Positions 44,944 to 54,600 of a stretch of DNA of 64,000 nt are shown piece by piece (position 1 is the stretch's first letter; every line of letters begins with the position of its first letter). The translations under genes were made by a program, and so were the position numbers. Source of the stretch: Kitasatospora phosalacinea (lineage in GTDB: Bacteria; Actinomycetota; Actinomycetes; Streptomycetales; Streptomycetaceae); NCBI RefSeq assembly GCF_000716545.1, contig NZ_JNWZ01000012.1, positions 55,420 to 119,419 on the forward strand, written 5' to 3'. The notes under the pieces were generated by a model, which was not told the origin of the DNA, ran no database searches, and saw only the letters and a list, made by a program, of their open reading frames with translations.

Positions 44944-46425
44944 TCACGCCCCGGCCGGGGCCGTCTCGTTCTCGGTCTCCATGGCCAGGTCGAGCCGGAA
45001 GCGGGTGCGCAGCCAGGCTTCGTGGTCGTTGCCGTACCAGTACTTGCTGTGCTCCTCCATCGGGCGTTCGATGGTGGCGATCTTGACCAGCGGGTGCAGG
45101 GCCAGCGAGCCGTCGTGGGCCCAGCCCGAGCGCGGGGCGCGGGCCTGGCCGAGGTCGGTGAGCCGGTCGGCGCCGCGCAGCACCCACTCCGGGCCGCGTT
45201 CCTGGGCCAGTTCCCAGGGGAAGACGCTCATGGTCTGGGTCCGCCGGGTGAGGTGCCGGGCGACTTCGGAGAGGTCCTTGACCGGGTGCACGTAGAGGGT
45301 GCGGCCCAGCGGGTGGCCGACCACCTCGGCCGGGTCGTCGACGACGACGACCGCCCAGTCGGTGCCGCGGCGGACGTCCCAGCCGAGGTACTCGGCCTCG
45401 GTCAGGGAGAGTGCGCGGTGGGCGAAGGCGTCCTGGCTGTTGGTGCCGAGCGGGAAGACCTTCTGGAAGGTCTCGAAGTGCCGGCGCAGGCGGTGCACCA
45501 GGTCGTTGACGTCGCCCTTGACGAAGGCGCGCTGCACGTTGAGGCAGGCCTCCTGGTCGTAGTAGGCGACGTCCTCGACGAGCCGGTAGGCGGCCTCCTC
45601 GGCCTCGACCCGGTCGAGGTCGATGACGGCGGCGCTCCAGCGGGGGCCGTACTCGGCGATCGGGACGCCGCCGCGGACCTTGCGCTTGACGGTCTGCACG
45701 GCCTCCTCGCCGCCCCACACGCAGATGGCGTCGGCGGCGTCCACGGCTTCGTCGCCGATCGGGTCGCCGTGGTTCCAGTAGGCCATCGACAGGCACTGGG
45801 AGACGGGGTGCTGCGGGTCCGTCTCCAGGAAGGACTCGGCGAGGCCGAGCGGGGTGATCGGATCGCGCCGGGCCCACTTGGCGAGGTTCATGTTCTTGGT
45901 GATGATGCCGCGGATCAGGCTGTACTGGGAGGCCATCGGGATGTTGCCGACCAGGTAGTGCAGGACCAGGCCGCGCGGGAAGCCGCGGCGGAAGCACATC
46001 TGCTCGGGCATCCACTCGTCCAGGAAGCGCTCGCTGCCGAACTCGCTGGCGATCGCGTCGTAGGTGAAGTGGTGGCCGGCCAGGATGGCGCCCATCAGGT
46101 AGCAGTCGTAGTCGATCATGTTCGGGGCGAGCTGGGCGAACTTCGCGGCGTGCTCGGTGACGAACCGGCGTCCCGCGGAGTTGGCGTCCATCCAGCGCCG
46201 GCCGGCCTCGGAGAGGAAGGTGCACAGCTCGCGCAGGGTGAGCTTGGCGAGCCGGTCGCCGGCCTCCTCGCGGCGGGCGTCGATGGCCGCCAGGTCGTCC
46301 CTGGTCAGCCGCGGCACCCGGACGGTGGTGCCGCTCTCGGTGGCGAAGGTGATCGCGTCGTCGCCGGCGGCGGCGTAGCGCTTGGTGCCCGCGACGATCA
46401 GCGGCAGGTCGAGGATCTCGCTCAT
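44944..46425 (-). CDS. luxC: LuxC-like acyl reductase
   Basis: 493 residues, ATG at 46425 overlapping the luxD-like stop. Long-chain acyl reductase of the aldehyde dehydrogenase superfamily: GLVLHYLVGNIPMASQYSLI, ITKNMNLAKWARRDPITPL, ADAICVWGGEEAVQT, and the active-site Cys294 in YYDQEACLNVQ (equivalent to Cys286 of Vibrio LuxC). Uses NADPH to reduce an acyl group, handed over by LuxE, to an aldehyde. Forms with the two upstream genes a complete fatty acid reductase complex; no luciferase luxA/luxB is in the window. Confidence 0.9.
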   Translation of the reverse strand: MSEILDLPLIVAGTKRYAAAGDDAITFATESGTTVRVPRLTRDDLAAIDARREEAGDRLAKLTLRELCTFLSEAGRRWMDANSAGRRFVTEHAAKFAQLAPNMIDYDCYLMGAILAGHHFTYDAIASEFGSERFLDEWMPEQMCFRRGFPRGLVLHYLVGNIPMASQYSLIRGIITKNMNLAKWARRDPITPLGLAESFLETDPQHPVSQCLSMAYWNHGDPIGDEAVDAADAICVWGGEEAVQTVKRKVRGGVPIAEYGPRWSAAVIDLDRVEAEEAAYRLVEDVAYYDQEACLNVQRAFVKGDVNDLVHRLRRHFETFQKVFPLGTNSQDAFAHRALSLTEAEYLGWDVRRGTDWAVVVVDDPAEVVGHPLGRTLYVHPVKDLSEVARHLTRRTQTMSVFPWELAQERGPEWVLRGADRLTDLGQARAPRSGWAHDGSLALHPLVKIATIERPMEEHSKYWYGNDHEAWLRTRFRLDLAMETENETAPAGA

Positions 46426-47285
46426 GCGGACAGCTCCTCGGTCCGCGCCTGCGCGGCCTCCAGCTTGGCCTGGGCCTTGCGGGCCGCGATGGCCTCGTGC
46501 AGCGGGGGCATCCGGCCCTCCTCCTCGCTGCCCGTCAGTCGCAGGCAGGCGTCCAGGATCACCTTGGTGTAGGTGAACGCGATGGTGGGGTTCAGGTTGA
46601 ACTGGTGGGTGCCGACGGGCACCGGGACGACCTCGGTCGTCCCCGCGGTGCGGCCGCGGGCGAACTCGGTGACCTCGTCGAACAGCACCCAGGGGTCCTC
46701 GGTGCCGGCGATCCAGGTCAGCGGGGAGCGGACCTTCTCGCCGTCGGCGACGGTGTCCTTCCACTCGACGGCGCCGAAGGCCCGGCAGTCGTCGATGAAC
46801 GCGGCGCCGTTGACGTCCTCGCCGAGCACCAGGACGTGGTCGGAGGCCTGCTCGGTGAAGTAGTCGGTGTCCAGCACCTCGCGCAGGGTGTGCCGCATGT
46901 TGACGACGCCGGCCGCCATCACGACCGGGGTCTCGACGTCCAGGCGGATGCAGGCGCGCAGCACCGAGGGCGCGGCGAGGCTGAAGCCGACGATCACGTC
47001 GACGTCGGCGGCCGCGAGGACGGCGGCGACGTCCTCGGCGCACGAGGTGAGGGTGAAGTCGTACATGTCGCCCGCGCTGTGGCCGACGTGGTTGCGCGGG
47101 TCGAAGCGGATCACCCGGAACCCGTTGGCGGTCAGCACGTAGGCGGGCATGAAGAGGCTGTCGGCACTGACGCCGAACGGCGGCACGAGCAGCACGGTGC
47201 CCCGCGGCTCGCCCTCGGGGAGGTCGAACTGGGCGGCCAGGCCGGCCAGTTCGTGGCGGCCGCGCAGCGCGGTGAGGTCGGTCAT
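46422..47285 (-). CDS. luxD: LuxD-like acyltransferase/thioesterase
   Basis: 287 residues. Alpha/beta hydrolase whose pattern follows LuxD: NGFRVIRFDPRNHVGHSAGD, YDFTLTSCAEDVAAVL, nucleophile VGFSLAAPSVL and MAAGVVNMRHTLREVLDTDY; C-terminal His in PVGTHQFN. LuxD releases the fatty acid from acyl carrier protein or CoA for activation by LuxE. Here the natural donor would be the carrier domain of the cluster's PKS/PUFA-like synthase (inference). Overlaps both neighbours by ATGA. Confidence 0.85.
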   Translation of the reverse strand: MTDLTALRGRHELAGLAAQFDLPEGEPRGTVLLVPPFGVSADSLFMPAYVLTANGFRVIRFDPRNHVGHSAGDMYDFTLTSCAEDVAAVLAAADVDVIVGFSLAAPSVLRACIRLDVETPVVMAAGVVNMRHTLREVLDTDYFTEQASDHVLVLGEDVNGAAFIDDCRAFGAVEWKDTVADGEKVRSPLTWIAGTEDPWVLFDEVTEFARGRTAGTTEVVPVPVGTHQFNLNPTIAFTYTKVILDACLRLTGSEEEGRMPPLHEAIAARKAQAKLEAAQARTEELSA

Positions 47286-48403
47286 CGGTTCGTCCTCCGG
47301 TCCAGCTTGAGGGCGCAGCCGCGCCCTTCCACTCGGTTGATGCGCCGTTCCAGGTGCAGCACGTCGCCGGTGCGGCCGCAGCCGCACTCCACGCCCCGGT
47401 CGACGCGGCCGAAGTCGTCGGACAGCACGAAGCCGGGGTAGCTGGTGGGCGTGGCGTCGACGAAGCCCAGCACGCCGGTCTCGCCGGGCTCGGCGGGTTC
47501 GAGGGTGCGCGGGTCCTTGGCGTCGGCGTACAGCCAGGGCGGCACGTGCAGGCGGTGGTGCGCGCACTCGAACATGACGGTGTTGAGCTCCACCATGTTG
47601 AAGGTGTCGCGCACCCGGGCGGCGTCGGCGAGGCCGAAGGCGTCGAGCATCAGCCCGACGAACTCGGCGCGCGGGATGCTCCGGCCGCTCGCCCGCTTCC
47701 AGCCGCCGATGGTGGCGACCAGCGAGTCGGGGTGCAGCCGCAGCCCGGCCTCGCGGGCGGCCTCGGCGGCGTCCATCAGCAGCGGCGGCGGCCCGACCAG
47801 CATCACCGGCGAGCCGGTGTGGGCGGTCAGGTCGCGCAGCAGCGCGTCGAGCAGGAACGTGTCGTCCTCGACGTAGCAGTCGCCGTCGGTGAACAGCGAG
47901 ATGCCGGACATCACGTAGGCGATCCACAGGTGTCCGGCCTCCAGCGGGCCGAGGTTGAACAGCCGCAGCTCGGACCGCTGCTGGCCGAGCACCTCGTACG
48001 CGCCGATGCCGCAGGTGGCGAAGAACCGGTTGAGGGTGCGGTCGTCGCGCGGGACCACCGAGACGGTGCCCTGGGTGCCGCTGGAGGTGGTGTGCAGCAC
48101 CGCGTCGTCCGCGGGGCGGCTGGCCACGACGTGCGCGCCGCGCTTGAACAGCGCGGCGGGCAGCAGCGGGACGGCGGCGAGGTCCTCGACGGTCTTCAGC
48201 CGGTCGACGCCGAAGCCGCGCAGTTCGCAGAACCGGGCGTAGCGCTCGTTGCGTTCGATGTGCCAGGCGACGGCGGCCCGGATGTGTTCGAGCCGGAAGG
48301 CGTCGGCCTCGGCCGGCGGCAGCAGGCTGACGTCGGCGGAGGACAGCAGCCGGTCGAGTTCGTCGAGGCCGGGTGCGGTGCCGGTCGGCAGGTGGTCGGT
48401 CAT
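47282..48403 (-). CDS. luxE: LuxE-like acyl-protein synthetase
   Basis: 373 residues, ATG at 48403 after GGGGAAA. Adenylate-forming enzyme with nucleotide motif LHTTSSGTQGTVSV; C-terminal acyl-acceptor Cys363 in GRGCALKLDR lies at the same distance from the end as Cys364 of LuxE. Activates a fatty acid with ATP, carries it as a thioester and passes it to LuxC. First of the three lux-like genes; 102 bases separate it from the POT transporter gene. Confidence 0.9.
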   Translation of the reverse strand: MTDHLPTGTAPGLDELDRLLSSADVSLLPPAEADAFRLEHIRAAVAWHIERNERYARFCELRGFGVDRLKTVEDLAAVPLLPAALFKRGAHVVASRPADDAVLHTTSSGTQGTVSVVPRDDRTLNRFFATCGIGAYEVLGQQRSELRLFNLGPLEAGHLWIAYVMSGISLFTDGDCYVEDDTFLLDALLRDLTAHTGSPVMLVGPPPLLMDAAEAAREAGLRLHPDSLVATIGGWKRASGRSIPRAEFVGLMLDAFGLADAARVRDTFNMVELNTVMFECAHHRLHVPPWLYADAKDPRTLEPAEPGETGVLGFVDATPTSYPGFVLSDDFGRVDRGVECGCGRTGDVLHLERRINRVEGRGCALKLDRRTNR

Positions 48404-48505
48404 GCGTTTCCCCGTGATCCGGTTGGGCGGCGGGTGGACGTGGGCACTGGTCGGTGCTTCCTTTCGCTGGGTGCGTGCGGGGGCCCGTCGGGTGGGACGG
48501 AAGCG

Positions 48506-50005
48506 TCAGTCGAGTACGTGCACGAGGGGGCGCAGGCGGGGGGCGGCGACGTAGAGCGCCACCGCGCCGAGCACCGCGAGCGCGCCGAGCAGTCCGAAGT
48601 AGCGGACCTCGTGGGCGGGGTCGTAGAACTTGACCACCTGGGCGCCGATGCCGTTGCCGACGGCGCCGCTGAGGAACCACAGGCTCATGGTCTGGGACAT
48701 GAACGCGGCCGGGGCGAGCTTCGTGGACGCGGACAGGCCGATCGGCGAGAGCAGCACCTCGCCCAGCGCCATGATCAGGTAGACGCCGATGATCCAGAGG
48801 GCGTTGACCTTGCCGTGCGGGCCGGAGACGCCGCTGGCGAGCATGACCACCAGGAAGGAGACGCCGACCAGCAGCAGCGCGCCGGACATCTTGCGGTACG
48901 GGCTGGGCTGGCGCGGGCCGAGCCGGGCCCACACCGCGGCCGCGACCGGGGCGAGCAGCACGATGGCGAGCACGTCGACCGATCCGAACCAGGACGGCGG
49001 GAACGACCAGCCGAGGATGTCCAGGTCGACCCGGTCGGCCGCGTACACGGCGAGGACGGAGAACTGCTGGTTCGACAGCAGCGCGAAGATCACCGCGGCG
49101 AAGAAGATCGGGATGTAGCCGAACATCCGGCGGCGCTCCTGCGGCGCGGTGCGGGGGCTGCGGACGATCATCAGGAAGTAGAGCACCGGCAGCACGCAGC
49201 TCACCCAGGTGACCAGGTCGACGACCCGGTCGACGGTCAGCCAGTCGGTGGCGGCGAGCACGCCGACGAACACCGCGATGCCCGCGACGACGCCGCCGAC
49301 CCGCGTCCAGACCCGGCCGCGCTCCCCGGCGCCCAGCGGGTTCGGCGGCCGCTGGCCGGCCGAGCCGAACGCGCGGCCGGACAGCACGTACACCAGCAGG
49401 CCGATCGCCATGCCGAGGGCGGTGCTGGCGAACGCCAGGTGGAAGTCGGCGTTGTCCTGGATCCAGCCGACCACCAGCGGCCCGGCGAAGCCGCCGAGGC
49501 TCAGCCCGACGTAGAACAGCGAGAAGCCGGCGTCGCGCCGCTCGTCGGACGGCTCGTACAGCTCGCCGACCAGGGTGGAGACGTTGGTCTTCAGCAGGCC
49601 GGTGCCGAGCACGACGAGCATCAGGCCCGCGTAGGTGACGGACAGGCCCGCGGCGAGGGCCAGCACGATGTGGCCGCACATGATGACGACGCCGCCGTAC
49701 AGCACCGTCCGGCGGGTGCCGGCCAGCCGGTCGGCGATCCAGCCGCCGAGCACGCCGAGCATGTACACCATCGCGGCGTACGCGGACACCTGGGCGGCGG
49801 CCGAGGCCTTCGGCACGCCGTAACCGCCCTTGGCCGGCGGGTAGTACAGGTAGTAGACGAGGATGGCGCGCATCCCGTAGTACGAGAAGCGCTCCCAGGT
49901 CTCGGTGAAGGCGAGGGCGCTCAGAGCGCGCGGGTGGCCGAGGAAGCCGGTGCGCAGGGGCGCCACGCGTCTTCCGGGGACGTCCGTGAGGGCGGTGTCG
50001 GTCAT
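48506..50005 (-). CDS. POT/PTR-family proton-dependent transporter
   Basis: 499 residues, about 14 hydrophobic segments. POT motifs are clear: ETWERFSYYGMRAILVYYL (ExxERFxYYG, the proton-coupling site) and GLLKTNVSTLVGELYEP. Normally imports di-/tripeptides; in biosynthetic clusters such transporters may move peptide-like products or precursors. Lies two bases after the TauD gene and is co-transcribed with it. Confidence 0.9.
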   Translation of the reverse strand: MTDTALTDVPGRRVAPLRTGFLGHPRALSALAFTETWERFSYYGMRAILVYYLYYPPAKGGYGVPKASAAAQVSAYAAMVYMLGVLGGWIADRLAGTRRTVLYGGVVIMCGHIVLALAAGLSVTYAGLMLVVLGTGLLKTNVSTLVGELYEPSDERRDAGFSLFYVGLSLGGFAGPLVVGWIQDNADFHLAFASTALGMAIGLLVYVLSGRAFGSAGQRPPNPLGAGERGRVWTRVGGVVAGIAVFVGVLAATDWLTVDRVVDLVTWVSCVLPVLYFLMIVRSPRTAPQERRRMFGYIPIFFAAVIFALLSNQQFSVLAVYAADRVDLDILGWSFPPSWFGSVDVLAIVLLAPVAAAVWARLGPRQPSPYRKMSGALLLVGVSFLVVMLASGVSGPHGKVNALWIIGVYLIMALGEVLLSPIGLSASTKLAPAAFMSQTMSLWFLSGAVGNGIGAQVVKFYDPAHEVRYFGLLGALAVLGAVALYVAAPRLRPLVHVLD

Positions 50006-50007
50006 GG

Positions 50008-50868
50008 TCAGGCCGCTTCCGAGGGTCGGGGGGACGGGACGGGGGCCCCGGCGATGGTGATCCGCCGGGTGGTCTTGAGGCTGCCGGGGCCGGGCGGCAG
50101 CGCCCGGTGCATGACCGCGGCGTTGTCCCACAGCAGCAGGTCGCCGGGGCGCCACCGGTGCCGGTAGACGTTGCCGGGGGCGGTGGCGGCGGCGTACAGC
50201 CGTTGCAGGAGGGCGTCGTCGGGCTCGCCGACGACGGCGGTCATCCACTGCTGGTTGAGGTAGAGCGCGGGCCGGCCGGTGCGCGGGTGGGTGCGCACCA
50301 CGGGGTGGGTGAGGTCGCGCAGTTCGGCGAGCTTGGCGGCCTGCTCCTCGGGCGGGACGCCCGCGTCGCGCATCTCGCGCACCGCGATCTCCCGGCACGG
50401 GTAGCGGCCCAGGGCTCCTCCGGCGCGTTCGCGGTCGGCCGGGTCGAGCAGGTCGAGGGCGCGGCGCATGTCGGCGAAGAGGGTCTCGCCGCCGTCGGCG
50501 GGGGCGCGTTCGCAGAGCAGGAAGGTCAGCGCGGTGGGCACCTCGGTGAGCGGCCCGTCGGCGTGCCAGTACTCGCCGCCGGCGGCCACGCCCTCGCCGG
50601 CCACGTTGGACTGCAGGCGGATCTCCGGCCAGCCCGGGTCCCGGTGGGCGGCGGGGAAGACCGCCTCGCGGGTGCCGAAGGCCCCGGCGAAGTCCCGGTA
50701 GCGGGCGTTGTCGAGGTGCAGGCCGCGCAGGACGAGGACGCCGTGGTCGTCCAGGGCGCGCCGGACCAGGTCGGCGGTGGCGGGGTCGCGGTCGGCGTCG
50801 GGCGTCAGCTCCAGGGCTGCGGCGAGGCCGAACCCGGTCAGCTCGGTCGTCGCGGGCGGGGCGGTCAT
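50008..50868 (-). CDS. TauD/TfdA-family dioxygenase
   Basis: 286 residues, ATG at 50868 overlapping the methyltransferase stop. Fe(II)/2-oxoglutarate enzyme: HxD of the metal site in YWHADGPLTEV, distal His in AVMHRALPPG, and Arg in TTRRITIAG for 2-oxoglutarate. Likely hydroxylates or desaturates the product or an amino-acid building block. One of three oxygenases in this operon (with P450 and PhyH). Confidence 0.88.
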   Translation of the reverse strand: MTAPPATTELTGFGLAAALELTPDADRDPATADLVRRALDDHGVLVLRGLHLDNARYRDFAGAFGTREAVFPAAHRDPGWPEIRLQSNVAGEGVAAGGEYWHADGPLTEVPTALTFLLCERAPADGGETLFADMRRALDLLDPADRERAGGALGRYPCREIAVREMRDAGVPPEEQAAKLAELRDLTHPVVRTHPRTGRPALYLNQQWMTAVVGEPDDALLQRLYAAATAPGNVYRHRWRPGDLLLWDNAAVMHRALPPGPGSLKTTRRITIAGAPVPSPRPSEAA

Positions 50869-51635
50869 GCGCGGGTCCTCTCCAGTGCGTCCTGGAAGAC
50901 CCAGGTGTCGTAGTCGATGTGCACCAGGCCGTCGACGGCGCACTCGGCGTGCAGGTCGAGCAGGGCGGTCCGGAGCCGGTCGTGGGCGGGGTCGCCGGGC
51001 GCGGGCGCGTAGGAGTTGGACAGCACCCGGCCGAGCAGGCCGGCCGCGTCGAGGGCCTGCCGGTTGGGCAGCACCCGGCCCGGGACGGGGCGGCCGAAGA
51101 ACGCGGCGGCGAGCTCGGTGACGGACGGGGTGCCGTCGGCGGCCGCGCCGTAGCCGGGCAGTTCGGCGCGCAGCAGCGCGTCGATGCCGCTCTGCAGGGG
51201 CGAGCGGCCCGGCACCTGCTCGTTCCAGGCCAGCAGCACCCGTCCCCCCGGCCGCAGGATCCGGCCGAACTCGGCGCGGGCGGCGGGCAGGTCGAACCAG
51301 TGCAGGGCCTGGCCGACGGTGATCAGGTCGGCGCAGGCGTCGGGCAGGCCGGTGGCCTCGGCGGTGCCGGCGGTGCAGCGGAAGCCGGGCCGGCCGGCGA
51401 ACCTGGCCCGGGCGGCGGCCCGCATCGCGGCGTCGGGCTCGACGGCCAGCACCCGGTTGCCGTTGCGCAGCGCGACCTCGGCCAGCAGTCCGGTGCCGGC
51501 GGCGATGTCGGCGATCACGGCGTCGGCCGGCGGCCGGCCGCCGGGCAGCGCGTCCAGGACGGCGTCGGGGTAGCCGGGGCGGCCGCGCAGGTAGCGGTCG
51601 ACGCGGTCGGAGTAGTGGGTGTGCGGGCTGCTCAT
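50865..51635 (-). CDS. SAM-dependent methyltransferase (ubiquinone/menaquinone type)
   Basis: 256 residues, ATG at 51635 overlapping the megasynthase stop. Class I fold: motif I VIADIAAGTGLLAEVAL, acidic residue in VLAVEPDAAMRAAA, motif LITVGQALHWFDLPAA and PGGRVLLAWNEQ. The same frame stays open far upstream only as a shadow of the megasynthase gene. Likely O- or N-methylates the cluster product. Confidence 0.85.
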   Translation of the reverse strand: MSSPHTHYSDRVDRYLRGRPGYPDAVLDALPGGRPPADAVIADIAAGTGLLAEVALRNGNRVLAVEPDAAMRAAARARFAGRPGFRCTAGTAEATGLPDACADLITVGQALHWFDLPAARAEFGRILRPGGRVLLAWNEQVPGRSPLQSGIDALLRAELPGYGAAADGTPSVTELAAAFFGRPVPGRVLPNRQALDAAGLLGRVLSNSYAPAPGDPAHDRLRTALLDLHAECAVDGLVHIDYDTWVFQDALERTRA

Positions 51636-54600
51636 CGGGGGTCTCCGGGGGTGTCTGCGTCGCCGCGTCCGTCGCTGCATTCGTCGAGGAGCGCCGCCAT
51701 CAGGCGACGGTGGTCGTCGGCCCAGCCGCGCACGGTGTCGGGGGTGAACCGGTCGCGGTGGTACCAGTAGTTGGCGGTGAGCACGCCGTCGGACACGTCG
51801 GCGACCAGGTGCAGGCCCGGGATGCGGCGCAGCGAGCCGAAGTCGGCGGCGGCCAGGTCCGGGTGGACGACCTCGCCGAGGATCTCCGGCACCTCGACCC
51901 GGATGCCGCCGCTGTCGCGTTCGGTGCGGCGGTAGTTGAGGAAGTTGACGGTGGTGTCGGTGAAGTAGGTGTCCTCCGGGAAGCCGGCGAACGCGGGAGC
52001 GGTGCCGATCAGGTCGGTCGGCGGGTAGTCGGCGCGGGTGGTCATCGCCTCGACCAGCCGCCGGCACTGCTCGACCAGTTGCCGCCCGGTGCGGCCGGCG
52101 GTGCGCACCGGCAGCGGGAACGGTGTGGTGAACGGACCGATGGTGGAGGCGAACGCGGCCTGCGAGCGGGCGCTGCGGATGACCGCGACGACGGGTTCGA
52201 CGGTGTCGGCGACCTGCCCGACCAGCCGCGCGTAGGACGCCAGGACCAGCGCGAACGGGGAGGTGTCGAGGGCGTCGGCGACGGCCGTCACCCGGTCGAA
52301 CGGCGCGAGCGGTGCGGAGTGGCGGCGGGCCGGCAGGGCGGTGGTGGTGCCGAAGCCGGGGTGGCCGGGCAGTACGGTGGTGCGCTCCACGCCGGCGAAG
52401 AGCCCGCCGAACCAGGCCCGGTCGTTCTCCACCGGGCCCGCCAGGTAGCGGGCCTGCTGCTCGGCGTACTCCCGGTACGGGGCGGCCGGCGCGGGCAGGT
52501 CGCCGCCGCTGTAGGCGGTCTTGAGCTCGGTGAGGAAGTACGACAGCGCGGAGCCGTCGAACTCCAGGTGCTGGGCGCCGACCAGGACCAGGAAGCGGTC
52601 GTCGGTGAGGGCGATCGCCCGCACCGTCCAGGACGGTGCGAGGTACGGGTCGGGCATCCGGTCGCGGCAGCGGTCCACCTCGGCGGCGACCGCGGCCGCC
52701 CGTTCCCCGGCCGCCAGCGCCCGGAGGTCGCCGAACAGCTCGTCGTCGCCGGGCAGCACCCGGGCGGGCGGCAGCAGTTCGACGCGGCCCCCGGGGTACC
52801 GGTAGCGGAGCAGCTCGTGGCGGCCGACGACGGTCTCCAGGGCGCGGCGGAACGCCGCCCGGTCCAGCGGCGCGTGGAAGATCACCGGGACGGCGCGCTG
52901 CCCGTAGCGGACGTCGCGGACCAGCCGGAGCCAGCGGCGCTGCTGGACGGTGGGCGCGGGCGCGGGGGCGTCCGCGACGGGCTGCGCGGGCGCGGCGGGC
53001 TGCGCGGCGTCGGCGGCGTCGGCGGCCGGGGCGTCGGGTGCGACCGTGCGGGCCCAGTCCTCGTCGAGGACGGTGTCCAGGTGGGCGGTGAGCTGCTCCA
53101 CGGTGGGGTGGACGAACAGCAGCTTCGCCTCCAGCGTGCAGCGCAGCCGCCGCTGCAGCTCGTTGCGCACCTGGACGGCGCTCAGCGAGTCCACGCCGAG
53201 GCCGGCGAACGGGCTCGCGGTGTCGAGGGCGTCGGCCGCGACGCCGGTCACCAGGCCGAGGACCTCGGTGACCTCGGCGGTGAGCAGGTCGCGGCGGCGC
53301 GCCGGGTCGGCGGCGGCCAGCTCGGCCGGGTCGAGGCTGCGGCGGGCGGGGCGGGCCGGTTCGGCGGGCAGCAGTTCGGCGAACCGCGGGTCGTCGGCCA
53401 GGTTGTGCCGGGGCAGGAACACCGGCCAGTCGTTGGGCAGGGCGCAGACCTGGGTGCTGCCGTCGCCGAGGGCGTGCTCCAGCAGCTCGGCCCCGTCCTC
53501 GGCGGAGAACCGCCCCATGCCGCGGCGCAGCACCTGGGCGAGCAGCTCGGGGCGGTTGGCGAGTTCGCCGACGCCGGTCCAGGCGCCCCAGTTGACCGTC
53601 AGCGAGGGCAGGCCGGCGGCCCGGCGGTGCCAGGCGAGGGCGTCCAGGAAGGCGTTGGCCGCGGCGTAGTTGGCCTGGCCGAAGTTGCCGAGCACCGAGG
53701 TGGCGGAGGAGTAGGTGGCGAACCAGTCCAGGGCCAGGCCGCGGTCCTGCACGGCGCGGTGCAGCAGCCAGGCGCCGCGCACCTTCGGCGCGAGCACCGC
53801 TTCGAAGCGGTCCCAGTCCTGGTCGGCGAGGAGCGCGTCGTCCAGGGCGCCCGCGCAGTGCAGCACGCCGGCGAGCGCGGGGGCGCAGGCGTCGAGCAGG
53901 GCGTCGACCTGGGCCGGGTCGGTGACGTCGGCGGCGTGCACGGTGACGTGGACGCCGCGCCCGCGCAGCTCGTCGAGGACGGCCAGGGTCTCGGGTGACG
54001 GCGGCCGGCGGCCGGCCAGGACCAGGTGGCGGGCGCCGCGCTCGGCGAGGCGGCGGGCGGCCCACAGGCCGAGTCCGGTGAGGCCGCCGACGATCAGGTA
54101 GCCGGCGTCCGGGCGGGGCGCGGGCGCCGGGGCGGTGCCGGAGCGGGGGGCCGGGACCAGGCGGGGCGCGTACCAGCCGCCGTCGCGCAGGGCCAGCTGC
54201 CGTTCCGGGCCGGCGGCGGCGAGCACGGCGGCCAGCCGGGCGGCCTCGTCGGGGGCCGGTTCGGCCGCCAGGTCGACCAGGGTGCAGGCGAGTTCGGGGT
54301 GTTCGACGGCCACCACCCGGCCCAGGCCCCACGGCGGGGCCTGCGCGGGGGTGACCGGGTCGCCGGGGCGGACGGCCTGGGCGGCCCGGGTGACCAGGCA
54401 CAGCGGCGCGCCGTGCCGGGCCGCGGCCCGGGCCAGGTCGAGGGCGTCGCGCAGGCCGGGACGGACGGCGTCCAGCGGGTCGTCGCCCTCGGTGGCGGCG
54501 GTGTGCAGCAGGCCGTGGCCCGGGAGCGCGGCGAGCAGCGCGGGCGCTTCGGCGGCGGTGGCCGCCCGGCACGGCAGGCCGGCGGCGGCCAGGCGGGCGG

